Source: Pseudomonadota bacterium (GTDB lineage: Bacteria > Myxococcota > UBA9042 > PHBI01). From it: a stretch of 21,454 nt of DNA. Positions 7,779 to 15,994 of this stretch are shown one piece after another. The notes beneath the pieces are model-generated. The model did not search any database and had not been told where the DNA came from. It saw nothing but the letters and a program-made list of their open reading frames with translations. The position numbers and the translations under genes are program-made. How positions within the stretch are numbered: position 1 is the stretch's first letter; every line of letters begins with the position of its first letter. The stretch lies in assembly GCA_005788935.1 (NCBI GenBank), contig SYAK01000539.1:1-21454 (forward strand), given 5' to 3'.

Positions 7779-9641
7779 ATGGACACGCGCCGCGTGGTCA
7801 AGACCCAGGAAAGATTCTTGTTCGGGCTCGCGATGGCGGCGAGCGCAGCCTGTGGCGACGGCCCGACCGAGGCCCCGCGCTGCGAGACCGGGGCAGCCTG
7901 CGACGACGGCGATCCGTGCACCGACGGTGACCGCTGCGACGCGGGCGGCGGTTGTGCTGGCACACCGAGGGCCTGCGATGACGGCCTCGCCTGCACGACC
8001 GACCGCTGCGACTCCGCGACGCCTGGCGGGGCCTGCGTCCACGTCGTCATGGGCGCGTTCTGCGTCCTCGACGGCACCTGCGTCCCAGCGGACGGCGCGC
8101 CGGTCTCGGGCGGATGCGCCCGCTGCGTCCTTGGGGAGGCGGGCCCGCTGACGACCATCACCAGCGACGGTGAGACGTGCGACGACGGTGACGCCTGCAC
8201 GAACGGGGACACTTGCCGCGCAGGTGCCTGCGAAGCCGGCCCGTCGCGGGCCTGCCCGGACACCGACCCCGACCCGTGCGTCGGCAGCGTCTGCGATCCG
8301 ACCGCGGGCTGTGTCGCGGCGGTCGTCGCGGGTCCGTGCGATGATGGTGATTCTTGCACGGTATCAGACGCGTGCGATGCCGGGGTCTGTGTGGGCGGAG
8401 GCGCGCGCGCCTGCGACGACGGCGACCCCTGCACGACCGACTTCTGCGAGGCCTCCGCAGGCTGCCGTGCGCGCCCCGCCTGCGACGACGGCAAGGTCTG
8501 CACCGACGACCGCTGTGACGCCGCCACGGGCGCCTGCACGAACACGCCGGTGATCGGCGCCTGCGACGATGGTGACCCGTGCACCGAGGGCGAGACCTGT
8601 GACGCGTCGGGCGCGTGCCTCGGCGCCACGCCAGTCGACTGCGACGACGGCAACGCCTGCACCGCAGAGCGCTGCGACCCTGTGCGAGGCGGCTGCGTCA
8701 CGCAGTTCCTGCTGCCTGTCTGCGAGGGCGTCACCTGCGTCCCGGCCGCTTGCGACGACGGCTTCGCCTGCACGGCCGAGGACCAGTGCGTCGCTGGCCT
8801 GTGCTTCGGCGGCAAGACGGCGGCCTGCCGTCCCTGCGACACGAAGCCGACAGACGCCGCCAACAAGGTCATCCGTCTCGTCGTCCCAGCCGACGGGATG
8901 CTCGGTTCGGGCCTCGACATCGACGACGACCCGGCCACCTGCGCCCCCGCCGACAGCTGTGGCGCGGGCGTCGACAACGCGCTCGGCCCGCTCGCGCCGA
9001 TCCTGGGCGATCAGGTGCAGGGCGCGCTCGATGACGGCCTCGTGATGTGGCTCATCGACTACTCGGACTGGAGCGGCACGGACGCGCCCTTTGCCCTCCG
9101 CCTCCACGAGGGGATGCTGACCGACGCCATGTGGGCCTGCGACTACACGGGCGGACCCGCCGCTCCCGCGACCATCAGCGAGGTCTGTGACTACCACCTG
9201 TCCCAGATCAGCTTCGACGCCCGCTGCGACCCCACCTTCGAGCTGCCTGCCGCCCGTGTCCTGAGCGACAAGATCGTGGCGGGCGGGCCAGACGCCGTCA
9301 TCCGCATGGCGCTGCCGCTCGCGGGCGGCTCCATGCTCGGCCTGACCGTCGCCGCGGCGCGCTTCGAGGGCGGGCTCCGCTTCACGCCAGATGGCCAGAC
9401 CATCGTGTCGATCGATGGAGTCCTCGGCGGCGCCATCCCGAAGGCGCAGCTCATGCAGGCGCTGCTCTCGCTTCGCCCATCCGACCTCGGTGGGCTTGAT
9501 CCCGCCTCTGTCGCGCCGCTCCTCGACGTGCTGGTCACGAGCGACATCGACCTCGACCACGACGGCGAGCCCGAGTCGGTCAGCCTCGCGCTGAAGGTCC
9601 AGACGATCCCCGCCCGCCTCGTCCGCCCGCCGAACCCCTGA
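7779..9641 (+). CDS. Lipoprotein with nine CDDG-type cysteine repeats and a conserved C-terminal domain
   Basis: The 620-residue protein has a signal peptide and a weak lipobox SAAC (C25) followed by GDG. Residues about 35-350 carry nine copies of a C-D-D-G-x-x-C-T unit, each followed by another Cys a few residues on; this is a disulfide-rich surface-protein style common in Myxococcota. Residues about 356-620 form a separate domain starting with a GLDIDDDPATC segment and a DSCGAGVDNALGPL segment, then beta-rich sequence. I have the impression of having seen this domain in other deltaproteobacterial lipoproteins, but I cannot name it. The frame opens at 7746, but the ATG at 7779 has AAGGAAG 8 nt upstream and begins a sensible signal peptide. 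Role: cell-surface or outer-membrane protein, perhaps adhesive or calcium-binding (inference). Confidence 0.9.
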   Translation: MDTRRVVKTQERFLFGLAMAASAACGDGPTEAPRCETGAACDDGDPCTDGDRCDAGGGCAGTPRACDDGLACTTDRCDSATPGGACVHVVMGAFCVLDGTCVPADGAPVSGGCARCVLGEAGPLTTITSDGETCDDGDACTNGDTCRAGACEAGPSRACPDTDPDPCVGSVCDPTAGCVAAVVAGPCDDGDSCTVSDACDAGVCVGGGARACDDGDPCTTDFCEASAGCRARPACDDGKVCTDDRCDAATGACTNTPVIGACDDGDPCTEGETCDASGACLGATPVDCDDGNACTAERCDPVRGGCVTQFLLPVCEGVTCVPAACDDGFACTAEDQCVAGLCFGGKTAACRPCDTKPTDAANKVIRLVVPADGMLGSGLDIDDDPATCAPADSCGAGVDNALGPLAPILGDQVQGALDDGLVMWLIDYSDWSGTDAPFALRLHEGMLTDAMWACDYTGGPAAPATISEVCDYHLSQISFDARCDPTFELPAARVLSDKIVAGGPDAVIRMALPLAGGSMLGLTVAAARFEGGLRFTPDGQTIVSIDGVLGGAIPKAQLMQALLSLRPSDLGGLDPASVAPLLDVLVTSDIDLDHDGEPESVSLALKVQTIPARLVRPPNP

Positions 9642-9900
9642 GTCGACCATGGCCCCGCTCGGGCCGCGCCAGCACGACGAGATGACGCTCGCGCCCGCAG
9701 CCCGCACCCGCTCGTCGATCTCGCCTGCGAGGCGCTTTCGGACGTGGCCCGCCGTCGCGCTGCGCGAAGCCACCCGAGGGGCCTCCGCAAGGGCCAGGCC
9801 AGGCCTCACCGCCGAGGCTCCAGTCCTTGGCCGGCTGCCCCCGTCTCGCTGACGCAAGCCTTCGGAGACCCTGCATCCTGAGGTGGGGTCTGCGGTCGAG

Positions 9901-10782
9901 TCAAAGCCAGGTGACCAGCCCGAGCGCCGCCCCGTACCCCGTCCTGTCGAGGTCGGTCGTGGCGATGGCGTCGGCACGGTCGTCCCGGAAGTCGTCGTTG
10001 AGGTACCGCAGCTCGCCCGAGAGGCTCTTGTCGAGGTAGGCGCCAAGGGTGATCGCCCAGCCCGGCGCTGGCTTCAGCAGCAGCGTCGCCTCCACGTTCA
10101 GGTCCGTGACAGCGAGGCGCTCCTGGTAGCGTTCGACCTCGGACTCCGACTCCTCCGTCAGCCGGACATGGCTGAACCCGAAGCGCAGCCAAAGCTCGAC
10201 CACCGAGCCAGCCGGCAGCATGAGGCCTGCGCGCGCGCCGACGACGAGGGACGTCATGGTCTCCGGACGCGCCTCACGCAGGCCATTGACTTCGTTCGCC
10301 TGGGTCCGCGTCCCGAACCCGATGATGCCGCCGAGGGTGGCGTGTGGGCCGAGGGCGAGGTCGAGGCCGACCCGCAGAGGCTGGTCGAGGCCGACGACCG
10401 CGAGGCCGGAGACGGTCCGCTCCGACGCGTAGAAGCCCTCGGACCGGTCGTTCGCCCAGTCGGCGCGCGAGGCTCCGAAGAGCCGCTCGACGCCGATGAA
10501 CAGGCTGCGGCGCGCCGGGCCTGCGTCGGTGCCCCTCGCTGGAGCGGGGACGGCCTGACGGGGAGCCGCTGGCGTGCGCGTCGGCGCGGGCCGCGGGACG
10601 GGTGCAGGCCGTGCCACGGGCGCTGGGGCTGGCGCTGGCTCAGGCTTCGGCGTCTCGGGGGCTGGCGCCACCGGGGTCGGCCAGAGCCCGCTCGCGACGC
10701 GCTCGGGTGGACGGGCCTCTGCCGCGCCTGCGAGCCCCGCCAGGACACCGACCGTCACCCCCCGAACCCACGCGTTCCGCAT
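9901..10782 (-). CDS. Predicted outer-membrane beta-barrel protein
   Basis: The protein has 293 residues. A signal peptide is cleaved probably after AEA (residue 23). A Pro/Ala-rich linker (about 37-85) comes next. The region from about 90 to the end alternates short amphipathic strands with polar turns, as in small porin-like barrels, and ends in a hydrophobic GLVTWL strand. No enzyme motif is seen. The frame continues upstream to 10863, but the ATG at 10782 has AAGGGT 9 nt before it and starts a good signal peptide. It probably forms a small channel or structural barrel; an OmpA-type peptidoglycan-binding domain is absent. It is convergent with the CDDG lipoprotein gene, with 259 bp between the stops. 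Confidence 0.75.
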   Translation of the reverse strand: MRNAWVRGVTVGVLAGLAGAAEARPPERVASGLWPTPVAPAPETPKPEPAPAPAPVARPAPVPRPAPTRTPAAPRQAVPAPARGTDAGPARRSLFIGVERLFGASRADWANDRSEGFYASERTVSGLAVVGLDQPLRVGLDLALGPHATLGGIIGFGTRTQANEVNGLREARPETMTSLVVGARAGLMLPAGSVVELWLRFGFSHVRLTEESESEVERYQERLAVTDLNVEATLLLKPAPGWAITLGAYLDKSLSGELRYLNDDFRDDRADAIATTDLDRTGYGAALGLVTWL

Positions 10783-10837
10783 CGAAGTACCCTTGGTGTC
10801 ATGAATCATGTCGTTCCGACCGACAGCACCGCGGCGC

Positions 10838-10859
10838 AGAACGTTCTTGAGCCGCTCAA
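10838..10859. promoter_or_regulatory. Two abutting palindromes upstream of the barrel gene
   Basis: AGAACGTTCT (10838-10847) is a perfect 10-bp palindrome. It abuts TTGAGCCGCTCAA (10847-10859), a 13-bp inverted repeat with 6-bp arms. They lie 56-77 bp upstream of the minus-strand barrel-protein start, where an operator or a leader-RNA hairpin could sit. Confidence 0.4.
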
Positions 10860-10973
10860 TCATGACTGGCGCAATCGCGAACGTCCGTCAAGCGTCGTCG
10901 GCCGCCTCCTGCCGCCGCCTCAATCGCCCCCCTTCCGCGATGCGCGTCTCCAGGTGCGATCCAGCCAGCCATC

Positions 10974-12107
10974 TCAGAAGTTCGGATCGCCAAACGACGC
11001 CGACGGGCAGGAGGCGAAGCCGCCGACGCCGTCGGGGCGCCGGCAGAGGCTGACGACCGCCTCGCCCGAGCCCCAGCGGACGCGATCGAGGACCGTCCCG
11101 TCCGCGGAGGCCAGCGTCAGGCCGTCGCTGTCGCCGAGCCCGAAGGTGTGGTCGACGTCGCGGACCAGCACGCGTCGAGCTCCCGGGGCCAGCACCTCGC
11201 CGTCGGCAAACGTGAAGGTCCCCCCGCCCGCGTCGGTCAGCGTCAGCCCGCCGAGCGCCGCCTCGGCCTCGCCGCCATTCAGCAACTCGACCCGGTCGTC
11301 GCCCGTCGACGTCAGCTCGTTGATGACCAGCCCGGCGGCCCGCGCGTTGCAGCTTGCGTAGTCGAGCGCCGCGCAGTCCGCCCCGCAGGCTGGACTCCCC
11401 CCGCCGAAGCCCCGATCCTCGCAGCCGATCGCTGGTTCCACGCCCGTTTCGCAGCGCTCTGCGCCCTCGACGACCCCGTCGCCGCAGGTCGTCTCCGGGT
11501 TCGGCTGGTTCGCCGAACCCGGGGTTCCCACGAAGACCGCCTGGAAGGCGCCCGTCATGTCTGGCAGGCGCCCGAGGTTGGCGTTGCGCGGCAGGCTGTC
11601 GGCCGTCCAGTCGACCGTGTCGACGACCGTCCCGTCGGGTGCCAGGAGCCGCACGCCATCGCTCGCCCCGAGCCCGAAGTCGAGCCCGCCCGTCCCCTCG
11701 GCGACGACGCGCCAGCCGCCTGCCGCGATGACGCTGCCAGCCGGGAAGGTGAAGACGTGGGTCGGGTCCGAGTCGGTCAGCTGCCAGCCGTCGAGCGACA
11801 CCGGCGCGCCCGTCGGGTTCGCGATCTCGAGCCAGTCCGGAGGCGTCCCGGGGTTCGCAGGGTCTTCCGAGCCGCCGAGCCCGGCGGGCGCCACCTCGTT
11901 GATGACGAGCCCGCCCGAGGGCGGTGGCACATCGGTCACTTCCGTGTTTGACGAATCATCAGGTATAACAGGGGCATCCGCGGAATCTGCGGCATCTGTT
12001 GCGGGATCGTCCCGGCCGCTGTCCCCGCACGCTGTGACGGTCAGCAGGGCCGCGAGGATCACGCACCTCGCGGGGCTCGGTGTCATGGGATCGGCGTCTC
12101 GGTGCAT
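10974..12107 (-). CDS. Lipoprotein with two lamin-tail domains around a Cys-rich segment
   Basis: The 377-residue protein starts with a signal peptide and lipobox TAC (C27) followed by GDS, then a Asp/Ser/Pro-rich spacer. A lamin-tail domain (about 66-165) begins LVINEVAP and has DWLEIANP and LDGWQLTD, hallmark LTD strands. A Cys-rich segment (about 190-240) includes CGDGVVEGAERC, a repeat type frequent in Myxococcota surface proteins. A second lamin-tail domain (about 260-345) begins LVINELTS. Bacterial LTDs are found on secreted proteins and are thought to mediate binding; no enzyme motif is present. Three in-frame ATGs exist. I chose 12107 because AGGAG lies about 10 nt upstream; 12086 is the alternative. 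It is divergent from the RND transporter gene. Confidence 0.88.
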   Translation of the reverse strand: MHRDADPMTPSPARCVILAALLTVTACGDSGRDDPATDAADSADAPVIPDDSSNTEVTDVPPPSGGLVINEVAPAGLGGSEDPANPGTPPDWLEIANPTGAPVSLDGWQLTDSDPTHVFTFPAGSVIAAGGWRVVAEGTGGLDFGLGASDGVRLLAPDGTVVDTVDWTADSLPRNANLGRLPDMTGAFQAVFVGTPGSANQPNPETTCGDGVVEGAERCETGVEPAIGCEDRGFGGGSPACGADCAALDYASCNARAAGLVINELTSTGDDRVELLNGGEAEAALGGLTLTDAGGGTFTFADGEVLAPGARRVLVRDVDHTFGLGDSDGLTLASADGTVLDRVRWGSGEAVVSLCRRPDGVGGFASCPSASFGDPNF

Positions 12108-12150
12108 GGGGTTCGGTCTCCTGTTTTCTTTCATCGCGCCGCCAACCCGG

Positions 12151-12156
12151 TATGAT
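12151..12156 (+). promoter_or_regulatory. Candidate -10 element TATGAT before the RND gene
   Basis: TATGAT matches the housekeeping -10 consensus at five of six positions and lies in the 140-bp divergent region. No good -35 is seen; only a T-rich stretch lies about 16-18 bp upstream. Confidence 0.35.
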
Positions 12157-12247
12157 GCCGTCGCGGTCAAGGCCGCGAGGTGCCCGCGCCCCGTCGACTC
12201 GACGGACCGTATCCGAGGACCGCGGGCCTTGCCAGAGGGTGGGGGCC

Positions 12248-14725
12248 ATGGGCAACTGGTTCGAGGGGCATTACCGGCGCTATCTCGCCCTCGCCGAGCG
12301 GCATCCCTGGCGGCTCCTCGCCCTCTACGCCGCGCTGACAGCCGGCCTCGCCGTCGTCGCGAGCGGCCTCAGGGTCCGAGGGGATCTCGAGGACCTCTTC
12401 CCCGAGGACACGCCCGCCGTCCAGCTCGCCCGTCAGACGCGCGAGACGCTCGGCAACACGAGCGAGCTGCGCGTCCTCATCGGCAGCCCCGACCCCGCGC
12501 TGAACCGCACCGTTGGCCGCGCCGTCGCCGACGCCCTCACCGCCCGCAGGGTGGACGTGGCCCGCGTCGAGTTCGAGCGCGACGTCGCCTTCTTTGAGCG
12601 CGAGGCCTTGCTCTATCTGCCGCTCGACGAGCTCGCGAAGCTCGAGACCCGCGTATCCGAGGCCATCGGCAAGGCCGTGAAATCCGACCTCGGCCTCGAC
12701 GATTTCGACGAGGAGCCCGCCCCGAAGGCCCCGGCATCCAAGGCCGATCGCCTGCCAGATCTGGATGAAATCAAACGCGAACACGGGCTCCAGAACTTCG
12801 GACCGTTCCTCGAGACCGCCGACGGCCAGGTCCTCGCCGTCAAGGCCTTCCCGACCTTCAAGCCCGCCGACGCCGAGCGGACCCGCGCGCTGAACGCCGC
12901 GATCCTCGAGGTCCTCGAGGCCCAACGTGCGCGCCACCCCGACCGCGGCCTCACCTGGGTCATGGACGGCGACTACAGCCAGTTCACGGCCGCCGTGAAG
13001 CAGATCAAGGACGACGCGGTCACGTCGGGCCTCTGGTCGCTCGCCTTCATCATCGGCGTCGTCATCGCCCACTTCCGCCGCGTCCGCGCCGTCTTCGCCG
13101 TCGCCCTCGTCCTCGTCGTCGCCAACGTCTGGACCCTCGCCTTCGCGGCCGTGACCGTCGGCTACCTGAATCTCGTCACGTCCGTCATCGTCGCCATCCT
13201 CAACGGCCTCGGCGTCGACTACGCCATCCACGGGCTCAGCCGCATCCGCGAGGAGCACGGTCCGGGCAAGACCCTCGCCGAGGCGCGCGCAGAGGGCCTC
13301 GTCGGGCTCGCGCGGCCGGTCTTCAACGCGATGCTGACGACCGCGGTCACGCTCTGGGCGCTCATGGTCTTCGACTTCCGCGGCTTCTCGCAGCTCGGCC
13401 TCATCGCGGGGGCGGGCGTCGTGCTGGCCCTCGTCGCCTTCTACCTCGTCCACCCGGTCTTCGCGGCCGCGCTCGACAAGGTCCGCCCCGAGCGCGTCGC
13501 CCCGCCTCACGTCCCCTCGGGAGCCGCAGTCGAGGCCGCACCGGGCCAGCGCCACCCGCTGCTCGGCTGGGGCCTCGTGACGCTCGTCCTCGGCGCGACA
13601 GGCGCCCTCACCGCGACCGCCCTCGACGTGACCTTCGACGCCGACATGGGCAAGTTCCGCGTCGCCGAGGGCGGGGCCGAGCACGCGCTCAAGACCCGGT
13701 ACAAGGAGGTCGAGAAGCGCGGCGCGAGCCCCGCCCTCGTCATCACCGAGAACCTCGCCGAGACCCGCCGCCTGCACCGCTGGCTCGACGCCCACCGCGA
13801 CCGCTTCCCCGTCCTCGACGACGTCGTCTCGGTCTTCACCTTCGTCCCCGACCAGCAGCCGGAAAAACTCGCCGTCGTGGCCGAAATCAAGCGCAAGCTC
13901 GACAACAAGTACGCCGCGCTCGAAGGCGACGCCAAGGCCGACGCCGACCGCCTGCGCCCCTACCTGACCCCGACGGGCGTCACCCCCGAGGCGCTGCCCG
14001 ACTGGGTCAAGGCGCGCTTCACCGACGCCCACGGCCGCTACGGCCGCTACGTGCTGCTGAACGCCCGCGGCTCGAAGGCCAACGCCCTCGTCGCGGCTGG
14101 AATCCAGAACGAGATCGGGACGATCGATTTGCCAGCTGCGTCCCTGCCAGCCTCCCTCCCCGGGGCGCCAGCCGAGCAGCTGCCTGCACGAACGTTTCAC
14201 ACATCCGCAACATACTTCGTATCGGCCGAGGCCTACCGCGTCGTCCGCGAGGAGGGCCCGCTCGCGGTGCTCTTCGGACTCATCGCCGTCCTCGTCGTGG
14301 TCCTCGTCGACTACCGCCGCCCGCGCGAGCTCGTCATGATCCTGACTCCGATCGCCGCGGGCTTCGTGCTGATGCTCGGCGTCATGGGGCTCGCCGACCT
14401 CCACCTCGACCTCTTCAACGTCATCGTGTTGCCGCAGATCTTCGGCATCGGCATCGACACGGGCACCCACCTCGCGCATCGCCTGCGCGAGGGCGGGCCG
14501 CAGCTGCGCGCGAACCTCATCGCGACCGCCGAGGCGGCAGGCATCAGCTCGCTGCTCGCGGTCCTCGGCTTCGCCTCGCTCATCGCGGTCGAGAACCGCG
14601 GCCTGCAGAGCATCGGCTGGGTCGCGGTCATCGGCATCACCGCCGCCTATGTGGTCAACATACTGATGTTCATTGGGTATTACTGGATCGGTCGGGCTGC
14701 GGCCCGGCGTGAGGCCTCCGCGTGA
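12248..14725 (+). CDS. RND/MMPL superfamily transporter
   Basis: This inner-membrane protein of 825 residues has the RND duplication. There is one N-terminal membrane helix (about 20-40), a large periplasmic loop (about 41-255), five helices (about 258-410), a second leading helix (about 436-458), a second periplasmic loop (about 460-680) and five more helices (about 682-815). The charged residue of each half is in place: D324 in NGLGVDYAIHG and D737 in FGIGIDTGTH, the proton-relay type GxxxD motifs of the MMPL/HAE3 group. Such proteins use the proton gradient to move lipids or hydrophobic molecules; the substrate here is unknown. The upstream frame opens at 12080, but ATG 12248 follows a purine-rich GAGGGTGGGGG stretch and matches where the family begins. 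The stop overlaps the next start (GTGA), so the lipoprotein downstream is probably a functional partner. Confidence 0.92.
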   Translation: MGNWFEGHYRRYLALAERHPWRLLALYAALTAGLAVVASGLRVRGDLEDLFPEDTPAVQLARQTRETLGNTSELRVLIGSPDPALNRTVGRAVADALTARRVDVARVEFERDVAFFEREALLYLPLDELAKLETRVSEAIGKAVKSDLGLDDFDEEPAPKAPASKADRLPDLDEIKREHGLQNFGPFLETADGQVLAVKAFPTFKPADAERTRALNAAILEVLEAQRARHPDRGLTWVMDGDYSQFTAAVKQIKDDAVTSGLWSLAFIIGVVIAHFRRVRAVFAVALVLVVANVWTLAFAAVTVGYLNLVTSVIVAILNGLGVDYAIHGLSRIREEHGPGKTLAEARAEGLVGLARPVFNAMLTTAVTLWALMVFDFRGFSQLGLIAGAGVVLALVAFYLVHPVFAAALDKVRPERVAPPHVPSGAAVEAAPGQRHPLLGWGLVTLVLGATGALTATALDVTFDADMGKFRVAEGGAEHALKTRYKEVEKRGASPALVITENLAETRRLHRWLDAHRDRFPVLDDVVSVFTFVPDQQPEKLAVVAEIKRKLDNKYAALEGDAKADADRLRPYLTPTGVTPEALPDWVKARFTDAHGRYGRYVLLNARGSKANALVAAGIQNEIGTIDLPAASLPASLPGAPAEQLPARTFHTSATYFVSAEAYRVVREEGPLAVLFGLIAVLVVVLVDYRRPRELVMILTPIAAGFVLMLGVMGLADLHLDLFNVIVLPQIFGIGIDTGTHLAHRLREGGPQLRANLIATAEAAGISSLLAVLGFASLIAVENRGLQSIGWVAVIGITAAYVVNILMFIGYYWIGRAAARREASA

Positions 14726-15918
14726 GCGCGAGGCTCGCCCTCGCCCTCGCGCTGACGCTCACCGCGGGCTGCGCGTCGGGGCTCGCGCCGTCCGCGCCCG
14801 CCGAACGCCTGACCGACGCCGATCTCACCGTGGCCTGGAGCCGTGACGGCAACCGCGACGATGGAGACTTCTCCGAGCAGCTCGTCCTCCGCGGGGTGCT
14901 CGACGGGGGTGGGGCGGTCTACCTGCGGTTCCGCGTCACGAACCTCGCGGGCGCCGACGGGCGGGCCGAGCTCTCGCTCGCGCTGACGGACGAGGACGGA
15001 CGCAGCCTCGCCTGGTCCAGGACCGCGGACCGTGGCGCCTGGCAGGCCGGGACCGACCGCTTCGAGGTGCGCTTCGAGGGGGCGCGCCTGACCGTCGGCG
15101 TCGGGCGTGCCGAGCTCACCATCGCCGAGGACGGCCTGCGGGTGGCGCTCGACCTCCGCGGCTTCGCGGAGGCGCTCCGTCCCGCAGGTGGCGGGGTGGC
15201 CCTCGGTGGCACGACCTACGTCACGACCATCCCCGTGCCGCGCGGCGCGCTCGGCGTCGAGGTTGACGCCGCGCCCGACCGCTGGAGGGCCCGGGCTGGC
15301 CCGCCCGAGGGCGAAGGAGAGGACGCGACCGCGCCATCCCCCGAGGCGCCCGACGCGCCGCCACCGACGTCTGGCCCGGAGCGCTGGCAGGCCGACGGCG
15401 TCGGCTTCGTCGAACACCGCGCCGGCAACCTGCCGCCCTATCTGCTTGCCCAGCGTTGGTACAACGTCGCGTCGATCGGCGACGACGTGACCCTTCTGCT
15501 CTCCGCCTTCGAGCGTCCCCTGCCGCCCGATGCGCCCCCAGGCGCCGTGCCCGAGGTCCGGGGCTGGCTCTTCGCGGCCGACGACGACGGCCTGCTCCTC
15601 CACGCCCCCGACGTCGCCCTGACCGCCGAGGGTTTCCGCCCCGACGACGTCAGCGACTACCTGTTGCCGGCCATCGTGCGCGTCGCCGCCCCAGCGCTCG
15701 GCCTGCGCGGCGTCTTCGCCCTCGGCCCCCTCAGCGCCCGGACCGACGACCTCGGACAGCTGAAAAAGCTCGAGCGCCTCGTGGTCCGCCGCTTCATGCA
15801 GCCCTTCACCTTCCGCTTCGCCCGCGCCCGCTGGCTGCTCCGCGTCCAGCCAGACAGCGCCCGCGCCCGCGACCTGCGCGGTGCGGGGACCTTCCTCTTC
15901 CAGCAGGTCCGTCGCTGA
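14722..15918 (+). CDS. Lipoprotein coupled to the RND transporter
   Basis: The 398-residue protein starts at a GTG that overlaps the TGA of the RND gene by 4 nt, a classic sign of translational coupling. The signal peptide ends TAGC (C17). An N-terminal beta-rich region (about 28-170) has alternating hydrophobic residues. A Pro/Glu/Ala-rich linker (about 195-225) leads to a second mixed region (about 226-398) with a basic, helical C-terminus. I do not recognise a family. HAE3-type RND proteins often work with a periplasmic or lipoprotein carrier, so a lipid-carrier or adaptor role is reasonable but inferred. Confidence 0.85.
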   Translation: MSARLALALALTLTAGCASGLAPSAPAERLTDADLTVAWSRDGNRDDGDFSEQLVLRGVLDGGGAVYLRFRVTNLAGADGRAELSLALTDEDGRSLAWSRTADRGAWQAGTDRFEVRFEGARLTVGVGRAELTIAEDGLRVALDLRGFAEALRPAGGGVALGGTTYVTTIPVPRGALGVEVDAAPDRWRARAGPPEGEGEDATAPSPEAPDAPPPTSGPERWQADGVGFVEHRAGNLPPYLLAQRWYNVASIGDDVTLLLSAFERPLPPDAPPGAVPEVRGWLFAADDDGLLLHAPDVALTAEGFRPDDVSDYLLPAIVRVAAPALGLRGVFALGPLSARTDDLGQLKKLERLVVRRFMQPFTFRFARARWLLRVQPDSARARDLRGAGTFLFQQVRR

Positions 15919-15937
15919 GTCGCCCGCGCGCCAAAGC

Positions 15938-15967
15938 TTGGACAGGCCGATACCGCTGCGTTACGAT
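15938..15967 (+). promoter_or_regulatory. Candidate promoter of the aminotransferase gene
   Basis: TTGGAC (15938-15943) and TACGAT (15962-15967) are separated by 18 bp. The -10 lies 27 bp before the start codon, leaving room for the GAGGAG ribosome-binding site. Confidence 0.5.
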
Positions 15968-15994
15968 CCGGCACCCGACCGAGGAGCGAGCCGC

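Noticed and set aside
9642..9900. Possible terminators between the convergent CDDG and barrel genes
   Set aside because: Only 5-bp stems such as CGCCT/AGGCG and GACCC/GGGTC were found, without T-runs, so they are not distinguishable from chance in GC-rich DNA.
8364..10046. 560-codon minus-strand open frame across the CDDG gene and the convergent gap
   Set aside because: Antisense to the repeat-rich lipoprotein gene; the Asp/Gly/Val-rich composition is a by-product of the CDDG codons.
12167..14479. 770-codon minus-strand open frame
   Set aside because: Antisense to the RND transporter; acidic low-complexity sequence mirroring its codons.
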